A stretch of 64,000 nucleotides of DNA, from the NCBI GenBank assembly GCA_032164295.1, contig JAJHTX010000012.1, positions 1,054,001-1,118,000 on the forward strand, in the 5' to 3' direction. The number at the start of each line of letters is the position of its first letter. Positions within the stretch are counted from its first letter, which is position 1. The position numbers and the translations under genes are program-made. Source of the stretch: Inonotus obliquus. Lineage: Eukaryota; Basidiomycota; Agaricomycetes; Hymenochaetales; Hymenochaetaceae. Below the pieces are notes generated by a model, which did no database searches, was not told where the DNA came from, and saw only the letters and a list, made by a program, of their open reading frames with translations. Of this stretch, positions 30,101 through 39,384 are shown piece by piece.

Positions 30101-30704
30101 TTTAGAGTTTCGCGCGGACTTGATTTCTCCAATTCCTTCATCCCTCGCGATCATTGAACAGATAGTTGCGGCACTCGCCCAAACTAACGCCTTTCTCTAC
30201 TTTAGACCGTGGCCAGCCAGGCGCTTTCTGGTCAAGCCTCCATTAGAGGACGATGAATACGTGTTGTTCCCCGCCGCTACGGTGGAAGGGCTTCGTGTTT
30301 CTACAAGGGTGGCGATGCTCCAAGCCTGGAAGGAGACACTAGTCGAGAATGGCGCTCACGTGCACCACACTATAGAAACTCCTGCGCAAAGGGAGCTTCT
30401 CCGCCGAGTCCGCTTCTCCCCGGTTCACATTACCCATGCCAGTATTTCACGCATTGGCGAAACTACAGCCCTCCGCCTACTAGCGGGTGTGGCCACAGTA
30501 GGAGAGTTCCTCAACCGCATGTTCAATGACGAACACCCTGACTGTGAGACATGCGGGGAGCTGGACACTATCCGACACCGTCTTCTGCAGTGTCCTAGGG
30601 GGCGAGAGGCGTTTCCGCACGCCCCTTCGCTGAACTGGTTTCACCAGTTCCACAACATCCTGGCGTCTAAAGAGGCGCTTATTAATATTTTCAAACCCCC
30701 ATAA
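27153..30704 (+). CDS. LINE ORF2 polyprotein, copy 1 (endonuclease-RT, 1183 aa)
   Basis: Apurinic-type endonuclease at the N-terminus: N11, Q42-E43, VYCP at 121-124, GDFNA at 151-155 and HPDAVLF near 207. Where most relatives have SDH, this protein has GYH (234-236). Reverse transcriptase: APGPSGM, then YRPI at about 507, motif A with D566 in GFDIQGFFD, motif B GVPQGSP at 623-629, motif C FYMDD at 653-657, and KWLG at 734. The C-terminus has a CCHC motif (C1131, C1134, H1142, C1147), as in Jockey/Tad/R1-type elements. No RNase H active-site pattern is visible between RT and CCHC. It nicks target DNA and copies the element RNA in place. It is expected to be translated by reinitiation after ORF1. 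Clade not determined. Confidence 0.92.
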   Translation: MKGQLKLISYNAGRSSISLFMAQHLLQQTHFSAWDLDIWCIQEIPHIQVGTARTLGEREVSAMGAPLFDAHTMVLAKGENPWVGIAIPRGIRWSQHDDVPDETMVHAELHVGENSLHIFSVYCPHATHRTTWGATAARFRRGFPEGSIIAGDFNAGSYWSNRGPDGRCIERTNFFTEWLDGHPEFTYADDPDTITCHGARLGSGTHPDAVLFTPASLPDLRQTWKIHPHIVKKGYHCIVTADLSNWSNRASLERMGIPNDKADLWAAELEYAVPPGFWNSQPIDRQAVLSWFAQLFASANQATSCLTYETVSQRKARWWDEECDRRVEEGAPDLLFWLRNRRWEWYHTRRDEAGNVMPWKFHKAGLPRRRTNIPTLTSPFRAVRHVEIAEAFRQHYFPARNMEQVEEDEHLMSQERQRSFSESEVLSALKGMPPNSAPGPSGMTFYAISPAVRRHVDCFTNMFNAMVRHEVYPPEFKRSIVAMVRKPKPYPLDSPRAYRPICVEEVLAKLFERLVAERLQALVHRHPAFDRRQYGGRRGASVMTAWHALMSKIGDLEAHHTVVGFDIQGFFDCIEATHLRKGLDLLGVPQSLNNTIMQFMKQRIIAFSFNGQRSQWLQKPDAGVPQGSPMSPVLANIAANTAIRLLTNRSLMFYMDDGLLLTTGNNAYAVARETQEGMQQVNDALIRIGLQIDKASVQGVALGRSRERAGARIVASAPIQLGDERIDWAKPVIKWLGIEMTDFRSFRPHVLSRLNAAKHTWNALRWQTRPTTGLRLKAMRRYYQNILLPVLSWGAPIWMTQQPELAELFDGIHQRALRDLGSWLPFTRTDIMEALAGTPPLMLSLARIAETQNAVIDAHRLGSPPIPEAYMRSIVPRPMVPMLPFPRSEYRAVWQRMTARIVSTMPQGLPPQVWIYCTSQPRRAEVWTVVGREPMEKHVAYQATEDMDQFCLVLVALVKFLYGHLVHPFVDFGFPFEVPIFIPLEFRADLISPIPSSLAIIEQIVAALAQTNAFLYFRPWPARRFLVKPPLEDDEYVLFPAATVEGLRVSTRVAMLQAWKETLVENGAHVHHTIETPAQRELLRRVRFSPVHITHASISRIGETTALRLLAGVATVGEFLNRMFNDEHPDCETCGELDTIRHRLLQCPRGREAFPHAPSLNWFHQFHNILASKEALINIFKPP

Positions 30705-30962
30705 GGCTCAGGTTTTTGTACGCGCAGCCTCGGCTGTGACGTTTTCCTGATGCCCGCGGCGGCCATTTACTTTAGTATGCAGGGACTTCACCCTCCTTTT
30801 CCCCCTTTTCTTTTACCTTTTGGTACATGCTAGTTCACTAGTTTGGTTTATATCTTGGCGGTCCAGTTGCTCTGTCCTGGGAATTTGTAAGCCTTTGGCT
30901 AATATTATATATCTCAAATACAATTTGTTTGTTATGCCCATGCCCTTCTCTCTTTGACCGTC
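30705..30962 (+). promoter_or_regulatory. Inter-unit region: LINE 3' UTR and putative promoter of unit 2
   Basis: 258 bp between the ORF2 stop and the next ORF1 ATG. In order: a GCAGCCTCGGCTGT hairpin; a CCCGCGGCGGCCATTTA block; pyrimidine-rich DNA; the TTGGCGGTCC block; a small hairpin AGCC-TTT-GGCT (30890-30900); TATATAT at 30906-30912; and the junction box TGCCCATG starting 30935, 29 bp after the TATA start. No AATAAA and no A-tail are seen. The other inter-unit regions have the same plan. Confidence 0.65.
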
Positions 30963-33269
30963 ATGTCTGATAATGGCGAGTCTCGTAGTTTACGATCGGT
31001 AACGCGTGGAGGGGTTAAACGTATTCAGGCAGCTTTGTCTAGCAAAGGGGCTCCCCCTGCGCCACCAAAACCCGCCATCGGCCGCGTCTCCCAGTCTGTG
31101 GGGGCATCGTCGTTTTCACCAGACCCTAACTTGCTAAGGTCTCAGCTATCCCCAGTGGATCTGCAGGCAGCAGAGGACGGTTTCAACGGGAGCGATTCAG
31201 ACCGTTGGATAGTCCCTACCGGCCACAGCGTTGACACAGCAGTGGCAGACGCCCTTAACCAGCAGGACGCCCTCAACCAACAGGAGGCCCTGGCACAGCG
31301 CCTTGGGAAACGCAAGGCTTCTGGGGAGGCTCCGGCGAGAGAGGCCCCTGAGCCTGGGAAAAAGACATGGGATGAGCAGATGGAGGTGGAAAGTGTTTTT
31401 GACGCACAGGCCGCCTACTCTAGAACGTATGCGTTCGTGGGAGAATGCATGGACCGGATCGAGGCGGAACTTCGAATGCCGGATCCGGTTGAGGAGTCGC
31501 CCGGATCACAACCTGGCTCGACAGCGCACAACTACGAGCAGATGGGGTACACGTTGGGCAAGGTCACGTCCATCTTGTTCTCGGCCCTCTCCCAGTCGCG
31601 GGAGGACGGCCCGTTTGCGCAGAATGACTCAATGGACCGGTTCATGTGGGGATTTTCCGGGGGCTATATGAAGGAATCCCTTTGGCCGGGCGGGTTTGAA
31701 GACGGTTTGCGCCACTTGGCCGACGACTGTGCTCTCACGCCGGCCGTCTACCCAACACACGGGAAGGACGTAGACCCGCAGTTATACGCGATACTGGACC
31801 GCCTTAAGCTTATGAGTGAAGAGCAGGTGGTTGCAGGACGCCAGGCACGGGAGGCAGCTGATGAAACTAGGAAGCAGTTAGCGGTTTTGGGGGAAAGGCT
31901 AAAGAAGGTCGAACAGGGACGTTTGCCGGGTCCCGTCCACCAGACGGCTGTAGGAGGCCAAGGGCTCCAGTCGTCTAGGTGGGCTCAACCCCCCGCTGTG
32001 CAGGGTGCTGCCCCGGGGGGTGGACAGCATAAAGCACCCCAGGAAACAACCCCTACTCGACGCCCGGGTGTGCAGGTAGCGGCCCCCGGTGCGCAGGTTG
32101 TGCATAACGCTAACCCCCAACAGGTCCCTCCTCCCAAGCCGAAAAATAAGGGCAAGGGGAAGGAGATTGAGGTCATTGACGTGGACGCTATCAATTCGTC
32201 CAACGAAGCGCAGGGCATTCCAGACCGCTACATCCGATACGTCCCAGCCCAGGCCCCAGCTCCTTTCGTCCCAGTCACGCGGCGGAACGCAGGTAGTCAC
32301 ACGTACGCCCAGGCGGCAAACACCGGTCAACGAAGCAATGTCCCTAACAAGGCAGCGCCCAAGAAGAAGAAGACCACCATCAATGACATCCGGATGCGGA
32401 AGGCAAAGACGGCCACCACTTTGGGTTTTACCGTCAAACCACGCCCTTCTCTCTCGCGGGAGGAGGTATACGTCCTGGCTCGGTCGACCAAGCCGAGTCC
32501 TAAGAAAGGCGGACCTTTGACTTTGCTTAAGGCGAGCTGGTCGCTGAAAGGACTCCTCATCGTTGATGTAGCCGCGCGCCCAGATGCGACGGATATGGGA
32601 GCAGAGTGGGCTGAGGCCCTGCAGGCTAAGCTGAGGGTCACGTCGGACGCTATGACGTCCGTGGATTTCACTCCGTTTACGGAGTCTTTCCAGTTCATCG
32701 TCCCGGGCTTCCCGATATTGAATCCCACGACGAAGCGAGTCCACACCCCGGCGGAGATCGCAGAGGAACTACGCCTATCCAACGCGATATTCAATGAGTT
32801 CCCCTTTACAGAAGCTCCACACTTCATGGGACAACCAGCGACGCTCCAGGAGATGCTCACACTCAATCGTTCCGCCACGGCGGCGATCATGGTGGCAGTA
32901 TCCCACCCACTAAAGGCGAAGGAGGCCATCTTCCATAACAACGGTATCGTTCGTCGCTCCATTCGTTATTACGGACGAAACCAGTATGCGGTGGAACCCA
33001 AGGCGCGGACCGGCCCAATCCAGTGCAAGAAATGCTACCGCTACCGACACAGCGACCAGGACTGCACGGAGCTCTATAGGTGCGCGCGTTGCGCAGAACC
33101 GCACCAGACGGAGCTGTGTGAGAACAAGTGCGCGGAATGCGCCGACGTTACGTCATGCACGCACGTGGTTAAGTGCGCGAATTGCCGAGGAGCTCACCGA
33201 GCTGATTACCCCAACTGCCCCAGGAAGCCTTCGAACATCAGGCGATCGTCCTCCCCTCCTACGTATTAA
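30963..33269 (+). CDS. LINE ORF1 protein, copy 2
   Basis: 768 residues. The only amino-acid change I see against copy 1 is Thr153 to Ser. All zinc knuckles and the TAATG end are intact. Confidence 0.9.
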   Translation: MSDNGESRSLRSVTRGGVKRIQAALSSKGAPPAPPKPAIGRVSQSVGASSFSPDPNLLRSQLSPVDLQAAEDGFNGSDSDRWIVPTGHSVDTAVADALNQQDALNQQEALAQRLGKRKASGEAPAREAPEPGKKTWDEQMEVESVFDAQAAYSRTYAFVGECMDRIEAELRMPDPVEESPGSQPGSTAHNYEQMGYTLGKVTSILFSALSQSREDGPFAQNDSMDRFMWGFSGGYMKESLWPGGFEDGLRHLADDCALTPAVYPTHGKDVDPQLYAILDRLKLMSEEQVVAGRQAREAADETRKQLAVLGERLKKVEQGRLPGPVHQTAVGGQGLQSSRWAQPPAVQGAAPGGGQHKAPQETTPTRRPGVQVAAPGAQVVHNANPQQVPPPKPKNKGKGKEIEVIDVDAINSSNEAQGIPDRYIRYVPAQAPAPFVPVTRRNAGSHTYAQAANTGQRSNVPNKAAPKKKKTTINDIRMRKAKTATTLGFTVKPRPSLSREEVYVLARSTKPSPKKGGPLTLLKASWSLKGLLIVDVAARPDATDMGAEWAEALQAKLRVTSDAMTSVDFTPFTESFQFIVPGFPILNPTTKRVHTPAEIAEELRLSNAIFNEFPFTEAPHFMGQPATLQEMLTLNRSATAAIMVAVSHPLKAKEAIFHNNGIVRRSIRYYGRNQYAVEPKARTGPIQCKKCYRYRHSDQDCTELYRCARCAEPHQTELCENKCAECADVTSCTHVVKCANCRGAHRADYPNCPRKPSNIRRSSSPPTY

Positions 33270-36200
33270 TGAAGGGACAACTTAAGCTAATATCTTATAA
33301 CGCGGGGCGTTCGAGCATATCCTTATTTATGGCTCAACATCTTCTACAGCAAACGCACTTTTCGGCGTGGGATTTAGACATATGGTGTATCCAGGAGATA
33401 CCCCATATACAGGTGGGAACAGCGCGCACGGTAGGGGAGCGGGAGGTATCGGCGATGGGAGCGCCACTTTTTGACGCGCATACGATGGTCCTAGCCAAAG
33501 GAGAGAACCCATGGGTAGGCATTGCGATCCCGAGAGGCATACGCTGGTCACAGCATGACGATGTCCCAGACGAAACCATGGTACATGCGGAGTTGCATGT
33601 AGGTGAAAACAGTTTACACATCTTCTCCGTCTACTGTCCGCACGCCACGCATCGCACTACGTGGGGCGCCACAGCTGCGCGGTTTCGACGAGGGTTCCCG
33701 GAAGGGTCAATCATAGCCGGGGACTTCAACGCGGGGTCTTACTGGTCGAACAGGGGACCAGATGGCCGCTGCATAGAGCGGACCAATTTCTTCACCGAAT
33801 GGCTGGATGGTCATCCGGAGTTCACATACGCGGACGACCCGGATACAATAACGTGTCACGGGGCGCGGCTTGGTTCGGGAACCCACCCAGACGCTGTTCT
33901 CTTCACTCCGGCATCACTCCCAGATTTGCGCCAGACATGGAAGATTCACCCACACATTGTGAAGAAAGGTTACCACTGCATTGTTACGGCGGACCTATCC
34001 AATTGGAGCAATCGGGCTAGCCTAGAACGTATGGGCATCCCGAACGACAAAGCTGACCTCTGGGCGGCCGAACTGGAGTATGCGGTTCCCCCTGGTTTCT
34101 GGAATAGCCAACCTATAGATAGGCAGGCCGTCCTTTCATGGTTCGCTCAGCTGTTTGCGAGCGCGAATCAGGCCACAAGCTGCTTAACGTACGAGACTGT
34201 CTCCCAGCGCAAGGCGAGGTGGTGGGATGAGGAATGTGACCGACGAGTGGAGGAAGGCGCGCCGGACTTACTGTTCTGGCTCCGTAACCGGAGGTGGGAA
34301 TGGTACCACACACGAAGGGATGAAGCGGGTAATGTTATGCCGTGGAAATTCCATAAAGCGGGCCTGCCAAGGCGACGAACTAACATCCCAACACTGACGT
34401 CTCCCTTTCGCGCAGTCCGACATGTGGAAATTGCGGAAGCGTTCCGACAACACTACTTCCCCGCCCGGAATATGGAACAAGTTGAGGAGGACGAACACCT
34501 CATGTCCCAGGAACGACAGCGATCCTTCTCGGAAAGCGAGGTATTGTCGGCACTCAAAGGAATGCCACCTAATAGCGCTCCGGGCCCGTCAGGCATGACA
34601 TTCTACGCGATCAGCCCTGCGGTTCGGCGACACGTGGATTGTTTCACCAACATGTTCAATGCGATGGTACGACATGAAGTCTACCCTCCGGAGTTCAAGC
34701 GCTCTATTGTGGCTATGGTTCGCAAACCCAAGCCTTACCCTCTGGATTCCCCTAGGGCGTACAGACCGATTTGTGTTGAGGAAGTACTGGCTAAGCTTTT
34801 TGAACGCTTAGTCGCGGAACGATTACAAGCACTAGTGCATCGCCACCCAGCATTTGACCGTCGACAATACGGTGGGAGACGCGGCGCATCGGTCATGACG
34901 GCCTGGCACGCCTTAATGTCTAAAATCGGTGACCTGGAAGCTCATCATACTGTGGTCGGCTTTGATATCCAGGGGTTTTTCGATTGTATAGAGGCGACCC
35001 ACCTGAGGAAGGGATTAGACCTACTAGGAGTCCCGCAGTCGCTTAACAACACTATAATGCAGTTCATGAAACAGCGCATAATCGCCTTCTCGTTTAACGG
35101 GCAGCGATCGCAATGGTTACAGAAGCCGGACGCGGGAGTTCCTCAGGGATCACCTATGTCTCCAGTCCTAGCGAATATAGCGGCCAACACTGCAATTCGC
35201 TTACTAACGAACCGTTCACTCATGTTCTATATGGATGACGGGCTTCTGCTGACCACAGGCAACAACGCGTATGCGGTGGCTAGGGAGACTCAGGAGGGTA
35301 TGCAGCAAGTCAATGACGCGCTCATACGTATCGGGCTACAGATCGATAAGGCATCCGTCCAAGGCGTGGCGTTGGGGAGGAGCCGAGAACGAGCGGGCGC
35401 AAGGATAGTAGCGTCCGCCCCGATCCAGTTGGGAGACGAGAGAATAGACTGGGCCAAACCGGTGATCAAGTGGCTGGGAATAGAAATGACAGATTTCCGC
35501 AGCTTTCGACCGCATGTCCTGTCCCGGCTCAACGCGGCTAAACATACCTGGAACGCACTACGATGGCAGACACGTCCCACAACCGGGCTCCGCCTCAAAG
35601 CAATGCGTAGATACTACCAAAACATCCTCCTCCCGGTTTTATCATGGGGGGCGCCTATCTGGATGACGCAACAGCCGGAACTCGCGGAACTATTCGACGG
35701 TATACATCAGAGGGCGCTACGCGACTTGGGATCATGGCTCCCCTTCACACGCACGGACATCATGGAGGCTCTCGCAGGCACTCCCCCACTGATGTTGAGC
35801 TTGGCCCGCATAGCGGAGACACAAAATGCAGTGATAGACGCTCATCGTCTAGGATCTCCCCCGATCCCAGAAGCATACATGCGCAGTATTGTTCCGCGCC
35901 CCATGGTTCCAATGCTACCCTTCCCTAGATCAGAGTATCGGGCGGTGTGGCAGCGGATGACTGCAAGAATAGTCTCAACAATGCCCCAAGGCCTTCCGCC
36001 GCAGGTGTGGATTTATTGCACGAGCCAGCCAAGGAGGGCGGAGGTCTGGACGGTTGTAGGCAGGGAGCCGATGGAGAAACACGTCGCCTATCAGGCGACG
36101 GAGGACATGGACCAGTTCTGCTTAGTCCTGGTTGCGTTGGTTAAATTTCTTTATGGCCATTTGGTCCATCCTTTCGTTGACTTTGGTTTTCCCTTTGAAG

Positions 36201-36820
36201 TTCCAATTTTTATCCCTTTAGAGTTTCGCGCGGACTTGATTTCTCCAATTCCTTCATCCCTCGCGATCATTGAACAGATAGTTGCGGCACTTGCCCAAAC
36301 TAACGCCTTTCTCTACTTTAGACCGTGGCCAGCCAGGCGCTTTCTGGTCAAGCCTCCATTAGAGGACGATGAATACGTGTTGTTCCCCGCCGCTACGGTG
36401 GAAGGGCTTCGTGTTTCTACAAGGGTGGCGATGCTCCAAGCCTGGAAGGAGACACTAGTCGAGAATGGCGCTCACGTGCACCACACTATAGAAACTCCTG
36501 CGCAAAGGGAGCTTCTCCGCCGAGTCCGCTTCTCCCCGGTTCACATTACCCATGCCAGTATTTCACGCATTGGCGAAACTACAGCCCTCCGCCTACTAGC
36601 GGGTGTGGCCACAGTAGGAGAGTTCCTCAACCGCATGTTCAATGACGAACACCCTGACTGTGAGACATGCGGGGAGCTGGACACTATCCGACACCGTCTT
36701 CTGCAGTGTCCTAGGGGGCGAGAGGCGTTTCCGCACGCCCCTTCGCTGAACTGGTTTCACCAGTTCCACAACATCCTGGCGTCTAAAGAGGCGCTTATTA
36801 ATATTTTCAAACCCCCATAA
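33269..36820 (+). CDS. LINE ORF2 polyprotein, copy 2
   Basis: 1183 residues, differing from copy 1 at Leu55 to Val (TARTVGERE) as the only change I noticed. All catalytic motifs are present, including FYMDD. Confidence 0.9.
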   Translation: MKGQLKLISYNAGRSSISLFMAQHLLQQTHFSAWDLDIWCIQEIPHIQVGTARTVGEREVSAMGAPLFDAHTMVLAKGENPWVGIAIPRGIRWSQHDDVPDETMVHAELHVGENSLHIFSVYCPHATHRTTWGATAARFRRGFPEGSIIAGDFNAGSYWSNRGPDGRCIERTNFFTEWLDGHPEFTYADDPDTITCHGARLGSGTHPDAVLFTPASLPDLRQTWKIHPHIVKKGYHCIVTADLSNWSNRASLERMGIPNDKADLWAAELEYAVPPGFWNSQPIDRQAVLSWFAQLFASANQATSCLTYETVSQRKARWWDEECDRRVEEGAPDLLFWLRNRRWEWYHTRRDEAGNVMPWKFHKAGLPRRRTNIPTLTSPFRAVRHVEIAEAFRQHYFPARNMEQVEEDEHLMSQERQRSFSESEVLSALKGMPPNSAPGPSGMTFYAISPAVRRHVDCFTNMFNAMVRHEVYPPEFKRSIVAMVRKPKPYPLDSPRAYRPICVEEVLAKLFERLVAERLQALVHRHPAFDRRQYGGRRGASVMTAWHALMSKIGDLEAHHTVVGFDIQGFFDCIEATHLRKGLDLLGVPQSLNNTIMQFMKQRIIAFSFNGQRSQWLQKPDAGVPQGSPMSPVLANIAANTAIRLLTNRSLMFYMDDGLLLTTGNNAYAVARETQEGMQQVNDALIRIGLQIDKASVQGVALGRSRERAGARIVASAPIQLGDERIDWAKPVIKWLGIEMTDFRSFRPHVLSRLNAAKHTWNALRWQTRPTTGLRLKAMRRYYQNILLPVLSWGAPIWMTQQPELAELFDGIHQRALRDLGSWLPFTRTDIMEALAGTPPLMLSLARIAETQNAVIDAHRLGSPPIPEAYMRSIVPRPMVPMLPFPRSEYRAVWQRMTARIVSTMPQGLPPQVWIYCTSQPRRAEVWTVVGREPMEKHVAYQATEDMDQFCLVLVALVKFLYGHLVHPFVDFGFPFEVPIFIPLEFRADLISPIPSSLAIIEQIVAALAQTNAFLYFRPWPARRFLVKPPLEDDEYVLFPAATVEGLRVSTRVAMLQAWKETLVENGAHVHHTIETPAQRELLRRVRFSPVHITHASISRIGETTALRLLAGVATVGEFLNRMFNDEHPDCETCGELDTIRHRLLQCPRGREAFPHAPSLNWFHQFHNILASKEALINIFKPP

Positions 36821-37014
36821 GGCTCAGGTTTTTGTACGCGCAGCCTCGGCTGTGACGTTTTCCTGATGCCCGCGGCGGCCATTTACTTTAGTATGTAGGG
36901 ACTTCACCCTCCTTTTCCCCTTTTCTTTTACCTTTTGGTACATGCTAGTTCACTAGTTTGGTTTATATCTTGGCGGTCCAGTTGCTCTGTCCTGGGAATT
37001 TGTAAGCCTTTGGC

Positions 37015-37077
37015 TAATATTATATATCTCAAATACAATTTGTTTGTTATGCCCATGTCCCTCTCTCTTTGACCGTC
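37015..37077 (+). promoter_or_regulatory. Putative promoter and leader of unit 3
   Basis: TATATAT at 37021-37027, junction box T at 37050 (29 bp), ORF1 ATG at 37078. The hairpin AGCC-TTT-GGCT lies just upstream at 37005-37015. Confidence 0.55.
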
Positions 37078-39384
37078 ATGTCTGATAATGGCGAGTCTCG
37101 TAGCTTACGATCTGTAACTCGTGGAGGGGTAAAACGTATTCAGGCAGCTTTGTCTAGCAAAGGGGCACCCCCTGCGCCACCAAAACCCGCCGTCGGCCGT
37201 GTCTCCCAGTCTGTTGGGGCACCGTCGTTCGCACCAGACCCTAACTTGATAAGGTCTCAGTTATCCCCAGCGGACCTGCAGGCAGCAGAGGTCGGCTTCA
37301 ACGGCAGTGATTCAGACCGTTGGATAGTCCCCACCGGTCACAGCGTCGACACAGCAGTGGCAGACGCCCTCAACCAGCAGGACGCCCTCAACCAACAGGA
37401 GGCCCTGGCACAGCGCCTTGGGAAACGCAAGGCTTCGGGGGAGGCTCCGGTGAGGGAGGCCCCTGAGCCTGGGAAAAAGACATGGGACGAGCAAATGGAG
37501 GTGGAGAGCGTTTTTGACGCACAGGCCGCCTACTCTAGAACGTACACGTTCGTGGGGGAATGCATGGACCGGATCGAAGCGGAACTCCGGATGCCGGATC
37601 CGGTTGAAGAGTCGCCCGGATCACAACCTGGCTCGTTAGCGCACAACTACGAGCAGATGGGGTATACGTTAGGCAAGGTCACGGCCATCATGTTCTCGGC
37701 CCTCTCCCAGTCGCGGGAGGACGGCCCGTTCGCACAAAATGACGTAATGGACCGGTTCATGTGGGGTTTTTCCGGGGGCTATATGAAGGAATCCCTTTGG
37801 CCGGGCGGTTTCGAAGACGGCTTGCGCCACTTGGCCGACGACTGTGCTCTCACGCCGGCCGTCTACCCAACACACGGGAAGGACGTGGACCCTCAGTTGT
37901 ACGCGATACTGGACCGCCTCAAGCTTATGAGTGAGGAGCAGGTGGTTGCGGGGCGCCAGGCACGGGAGGCGGCTGATGAAACTAGGAAGCAGTTAGCCGT
38001 TCTTGGGGAAAGGTTAAAGAAGGTTGAACAGGGACGTTTGCCGGGTCCCGTCCACCAGACGACTGTAGGAGGCCAAGGGCTCCAGGCGTCTAGGTGGGCA
38101 CAACCCCCCGCTGTGCAGGGTGCTGCCCCGGGTGGTGGACAGCATAAAGCACCCCAGGAAACAACCCCTACTCGACGCCCGGGTGTGCAGGTAGCGGCCC
38201 CTGGTGCGCAGGTTGTGCATAACGCTAACCCCCAACAGATTCCTCCTCCCAAGCCGAAAAATAAGGGCAAGGGAAAGGAGATTGAGGTTATAGACGTGGA
38301 CGCGATTAACTCGTCCAACGAAGCGCAGGGCATTCCGGACCGTTATATCCGATACGTCCCAGCTCAGGCCCCAGCTCCTTTCGTCCCAGTCACGCGGAGG
38401 AACGCGGGTAGTCATACGTACGCCCAGGCGGCAAACGCCGGTCAACGGAGCAGTGTCCCGAACAAGGCAGCGCCCAAGAAGAAGAAGACTACCATCAACG
38501 ACATCCGGATGCGGAAGGCAAAGACGGCCACCACTCTGGGTTTCACTGTCAAACCACGTCCTTCTCTTTCACGGGAGGAGGTGTATGTCTTGGCTCGGGC
38601 GACCAAGCCGAGTCCTAAGAAAGGCGGACCTCTGACCTTGCTCAAGGCGAGCTGGTCGCTGAAGGGACTCCTCGTCGTCGACGTAGCTGCGCGCCCAGAT
38701 GCGACGGATATGGGAGCAGAGTGGGCTGAGGCCTTGCAGGCTAAGCTGAGGATCACGTCGGACGCTATGACGTCCGTGGACTTCACTCCGTTCACGGAGT
38801 CTTTCCAATTCATCGTCCCGGGTTTCCCGATATTGAATCCTACGACGAAGCAGGTCCACACCCCGGCGGAGATCGCAGCCGAATTGCGCCTATCCAATGC
38901 GGTGTTCAATGAGTTCCCCTTCACGGAAGCTCCACACTTCATGGGACAACCAACGACGCTTCAGGAAATGCTCACGCGTAACCGCTCCGCCACGGCGGCG
39001 ATCATAGTAGCAGTATCCCATCCGCTAAAGGCGAAGGAAGCCATCTTTCATAATAACGGCATCGTGCGTCGCTCTATCCGTTATTATGGGCGAAACCAGT
39101 ATGCGGTAGAACCCAAGGCGCGGACCGGCCCAATCCAGTGCAAGAAATGCTACCGCTACCGACACAGCGATCAGGACTGCACGGAGCTCTACAGGTGCGC
39201 GCGTTGCGCCGAACCACACCAGACAGAGCTGTGTGAGAACAAGTGCGCGGAATGCGCCGATGCTACGTCATGCACACACGTGACCAAATGCGCGAATTGC
39301 CGCGGAGCTCACCGAGCTGACTACCCCAATTGTCCCAAGAAGCCTTCGAATGCTAGGCGATCGTCCTCCCCTCCTACCTATTAA
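37078..39384 (+). CDS. LINE ORF1 protein, copy 3
   Basis: 768 residues, intact. It differs from copies 1-2 at many positions in the N-terminal region (APSFAPDPNLIRSQLSPADL) and near the end (NARRSSSPPTY). Cys and His residues of the knuckles are unchanged. Confidence 0.9.
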   Translation: MSDNGESRSLRSVTRGGVKRIQAALSSKGAPPAPPKPAVGRVSQSVGAPSFAPDPNLIRSQLSPADLQAAEVGFNGSDSDRWIVPTGHSVDTAVADALNQQDALNQQEALAQRLGKRKASGEAPVREAPEPGKKTWDEQMEVESVFDAQAAYSRTYTFVGECMDRIEAELRMPDPVEESPGSQPGSLAHNYEQMGYTLGKVTAIMFSALSQSREDGPFAQNDVMDRFMWGFSGGYMKESLWPGGFEDGLRHLADDCALTPAVYPTHGKDVDPQLYAILDRLKLMSEEQVVAGRQAREAADETRKQLAVLGERLKKVEQGRLPGPVHQTTVGGQGLQASRWAQPPAVQGAAPGGGQHKAPQETTPTRRPGVQVAAPGAQVVHNANPQQIPPPKPKNKGKGKEIEVIDVDAINSSNEAQGIPDRYIRYVPAQAPAPFVPVTRRNAGSHTYAQAANAGQRSSVPNKAAPKKKKTTINDIRMRKAKTATTLGFTVKPRPSLSREEVYVLARATKPSPKKGGPLTLLKASWSLKGLLVVDVAARPDATDMGAEWAEALQAKLRITSDAMTSVDFTPFTESFQFIVPGFPILNPTTKQVHTPAEIAAELRLSNAVFNEFPFTEAPHFMGQPTTLQEMLTRNRSATAAIIVAVSHPLKAKEAIFHNNGIVRRSIRYYGRNQYAVEPKARTGPIQCKKCYRYRHSDQDCTELYRCARCAEPHQTELCENKCAECADATSCTHVTKCANCRGAHRADYPNCPKKPSNARRSSSPPTY

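Larger units (their letters stand above)
24816..30934 (+). mobile_element. LINE unit 1 (5' end of array)
   Basis: First of seven head-to-tail copies. Its left border with host DNA lies at TGCCCATGCCCCCC (24816), the same box that separates all later units. Only 31 bp precede the ORF1 ATG, so this copy has no element-derived promoter region upstream. The unit has ORF1, ORF2 and a 3' region of about 230 bp with no poly-A tail. Unit 2 is nearly identical to it. Confidence 0.9.
30935..37049 (+). mobile_element. LINE unit 2
   Basis: Repeat distance 6,116 bp from unit 1. The two differ by only scattered single bases, so they are the most recently related pair in the array. Confidence 0.9.
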
